From: DASSBR01 sp035701285
Lineage (GTDB): Bacteria; Pseudomonadota; Gammaproteobacteria; Natronospirales; DASSBR01
NCBI GenBank assembly: GCA_035701285.1
Contig: DASSNT010000070.1
Span: 1-22,623, forward strand
Direction of reading: 5' to 3'
Length of the DNA: 22,623 bases
The translations under genes were made by a program, and so were the position numbers. Below, in pieces: positions 21,573-22,623 of the stretch. The number at the start of each line of letters is the position of its first letter. Position 1 is the stretch's first letter. The notes beneath the pieces were generated by a model. The model worked only from the letters and a program-made list of their open reading frames with translations, ran no database searches and was not told where the DNA came from.

Positions 21573-22259
21573 ATGGCTGATCATGAGATATACAACATGC
21601 CGCGCCGGCAATTCATCGGCTGTCTTGCCGGCGGCGGCGCCGCCTTGGCGCTGGGCGGGCTGTTGCCGTCGGCGGCAGAAGCCGCCGCCGTGGCAACGCC
21701 CCATCCCCACGCCGGCCAGTGGGACGAGCGCTGGCTGAGGCGGATTGACGGGCGCCACCGGCAGGTTTTCGATGCGGTCTCGGTTGGGGACGAGATGCTG
21801 ATCTTCGGCGTCAACTACATCGACACCAACAAGCTGGCGTACGACCTTGCCGATAACGACATCACGACCGTTATCGTCTTGCGCCACATGGCGATCCCGA
21901 TGGCATTCTCCGACGACATCTGGCGGCGGTACAAGCTGGGCGAGATGCTCAAGGTCACCGATCCGCGCACAGGAAAATACGCGGCCCGCAATATTTTCAT
22001 CAAGCGCCGGCCGGGCGAAATGAAATTCCCCGACGCCGCCGTCGACCTGCTTCAGCAACGCGGCGTCATCTTCACCTGTTGCAGCGTCGCGGTAACAGTC
22101 GCAAGCGGAATGACCGCCGCGCGAGCGGGCGTGTCGAAGGAAACCGCAAAGCAGGAATGGATCGAAGGCTTGCTTGAAGGAATTACGTTGGTACCGTCAG
22201 GCGTACTCGCAGTCAATCGGGCGCAGGAGAAAGGCTGCACGTACTGCTACGCCGGGTAA
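21573..22259 (+). CDS. Tat-exported DsrE-like sulfur-relay family protein
   Basis: The 228-residue product begins with a probable twin-arginine signal: PRRQFIGC (10-17), a weakly hydrophobic stretch to about 30, and a PSAAEA cleavage region. The mature part resembles the DsrE/F fold: DEMLIFGVNYIDTNKLAYDL, then ITTVIVLRHMAIPMAFSDDIW, a variable loop, and RGVIFTCCSVAV with C169-C170 at the place of the conserved DsrE cysteine. An additional C-terminal CTYC (C222, C225) ends the protein. DsrE-type proteins carry sulfur as a cysteine persulfide. Periplasmic versions occur but are little studied. It is the third gene of the mddA-GFA cluster, 13 bases after the GFA stop. Fold assignment by eye only; persulfide function is inference. 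Confidence 0.7.
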   Translation: MADHEIYNMPRRQFIGCLAGGGAALALGGLLPSAAEAAAVATPHPHAGQWDERWLRRIDGRHRQVFDAVSVGDEMLIFGVNYIDTNKLAYDLADNDITTVIVLRHMAIPMAFSDDIWRRYKLGEMLKVTDPRTGKYAARNIFIKRRPGEMKFPDAAVDLLQQRGVIFTCCSVAVTVASGMTAARAGVSKETAKQEWIEGLLEGITLVPSGVLAVNRAQEKGCTYCYAG

Positions 22260-22293
22260 GGGCACGCTTTCCCGCTGACAGTGGATGCCGGTT

Positions 22294-22623
22294 CTAAGCC
22301 AGCAACCGCTCCGCTACGTCGCGTGAACACCGGACGTGCAGATGATGCGGACCGGGCAAATGTTCAACGCGAATATCGGGCACGCAAGCTGCGCGCGCGG
22401 CCATGAGTCCGGATGGCAAATACGGCGTCGCAGGCTCTGCCAGCAAAAGCACCGTGGTCGCCTCGATTCCGGCAAGCACTCGCCGTATCTGCGACTCCTC
22501 GATACGCAGCGGCGTCCTCAAGCGCAAACGAGCATCGCTGCGCCACACATAGCCGCCTCCAATCTCGCGCAGATTGCGCTCGACGATGGGACGTGCTTCA
22601 TCCGCATCCAGATCGCTCGCCGC
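22294..22623 (-). CDS. Alpha/beta hydrolase (partial, C-terminal 109 residues)
   Basis: The minus-strand frame runs from the window edge to TAG at 22294-22296. It includes IGGGYVWRSDARLRLRTPLR, then SQIRRVLAGIEATTVLLLAEP and HLPGPHHLHV. The first is the lid-to-core stretch seen in many hydrolases (GYxWRSDxRL), and the HHLHV histidine is the likely catalytic one. The nucleophile region lies outside the window. The substrate is unknown. It faces the DsrE-like gene with 34 bases between, so it is not part of that operon. An internal GTG at 22548 is not the true start, since the conserved frame extends further. Confidence 0.8.
   Translation of the reverse strand, partial: AASDLDADEARPIVERNLREIGGGYVWRSDARLRLRTPLRIEESQIRRVLAGIEATTVLLLAEPATPYLPSGLMAARAACVPDIRVEHLPGPHHLHVRCSRDVAERLLA

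Overview
The window is a GC-rich, gene-dense piece of a proteobacterial chromosome, most likely a gammaproteobacterium. This rests on gene content: a tamA-tamB pair, a CmoA-type carboxy-SAM synthase, an Rnk-type GreA-fold protein, a NorM-type MATE pump, and a REP repeat family with its RAYT transposase. No rRNA, tRNA, CRISPR array, prophage or plasmid function was seen. Most genes are ordinary chromosomal housekeeping or accessory genes.

Layout. (1) 1-5368: a MATE efflux pump (minus strand, cut by the window edge) is divergent from a FadI-like thiolase. Then come ferrochelatase hemH, cmoA and an ICMT-like membrane protein, with overlapping ends. (2) 5376-6542: a small AroQ-type chorismate mutase (minus) is divergent from a TANGO2/NRDE gene that may be leaderless. 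(3) 6643-15119: an S9 prolyl-oligopeptidase-family peptidase, the outer-membrane module tamA-tamB (tamB starts at a TTG overlapping the tamA stop), and a convergent carboxylesterase. (4) 15120-16194: a repeat-rich island with a frameshifted RAYT gene flanked by exact 34-bp inverted REP copies, plus further REP copies. (5) 16195-18739: a tight cluster of an SDR oxidoreductase, a GluR0-like ligand-gated potassium channel whose signal peptide lies in another frame, and a DUF71/Dph6-like ATPase. (6) 18815-20203: rnk, then an AraC-family regulator (minus). (7) 20317-22259: mddA (methanethiol S-methyltransferase), a GFA-family zinc protein and a Tat-exported DsrE-like protein, divergent from the AraC gene. 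(8) The C-terminal part of an alpha/beta hydrolase (minus) runs off the right edge.

Three things deserve most attention. The first is the REP family. Its hairpins keep an AAC/TTAT internal loop while the inner and outer stems change in a compensatory way, and one copy pair brackets the RAYT gene. The second is the AraC / mddA-GFA-DsrE cluster, which looks like a small regulated sulfur (thiol) handling unit with a 13-bp inverted repeat in the divergent promoter region. The third is the ligand-gated channel gene, whose secretion signal is intact but out of frame. Two apparent single-base indels (RAYT and channel) both fall in C-rich runs, so sequencing error must be excluded before either gene is called broken.
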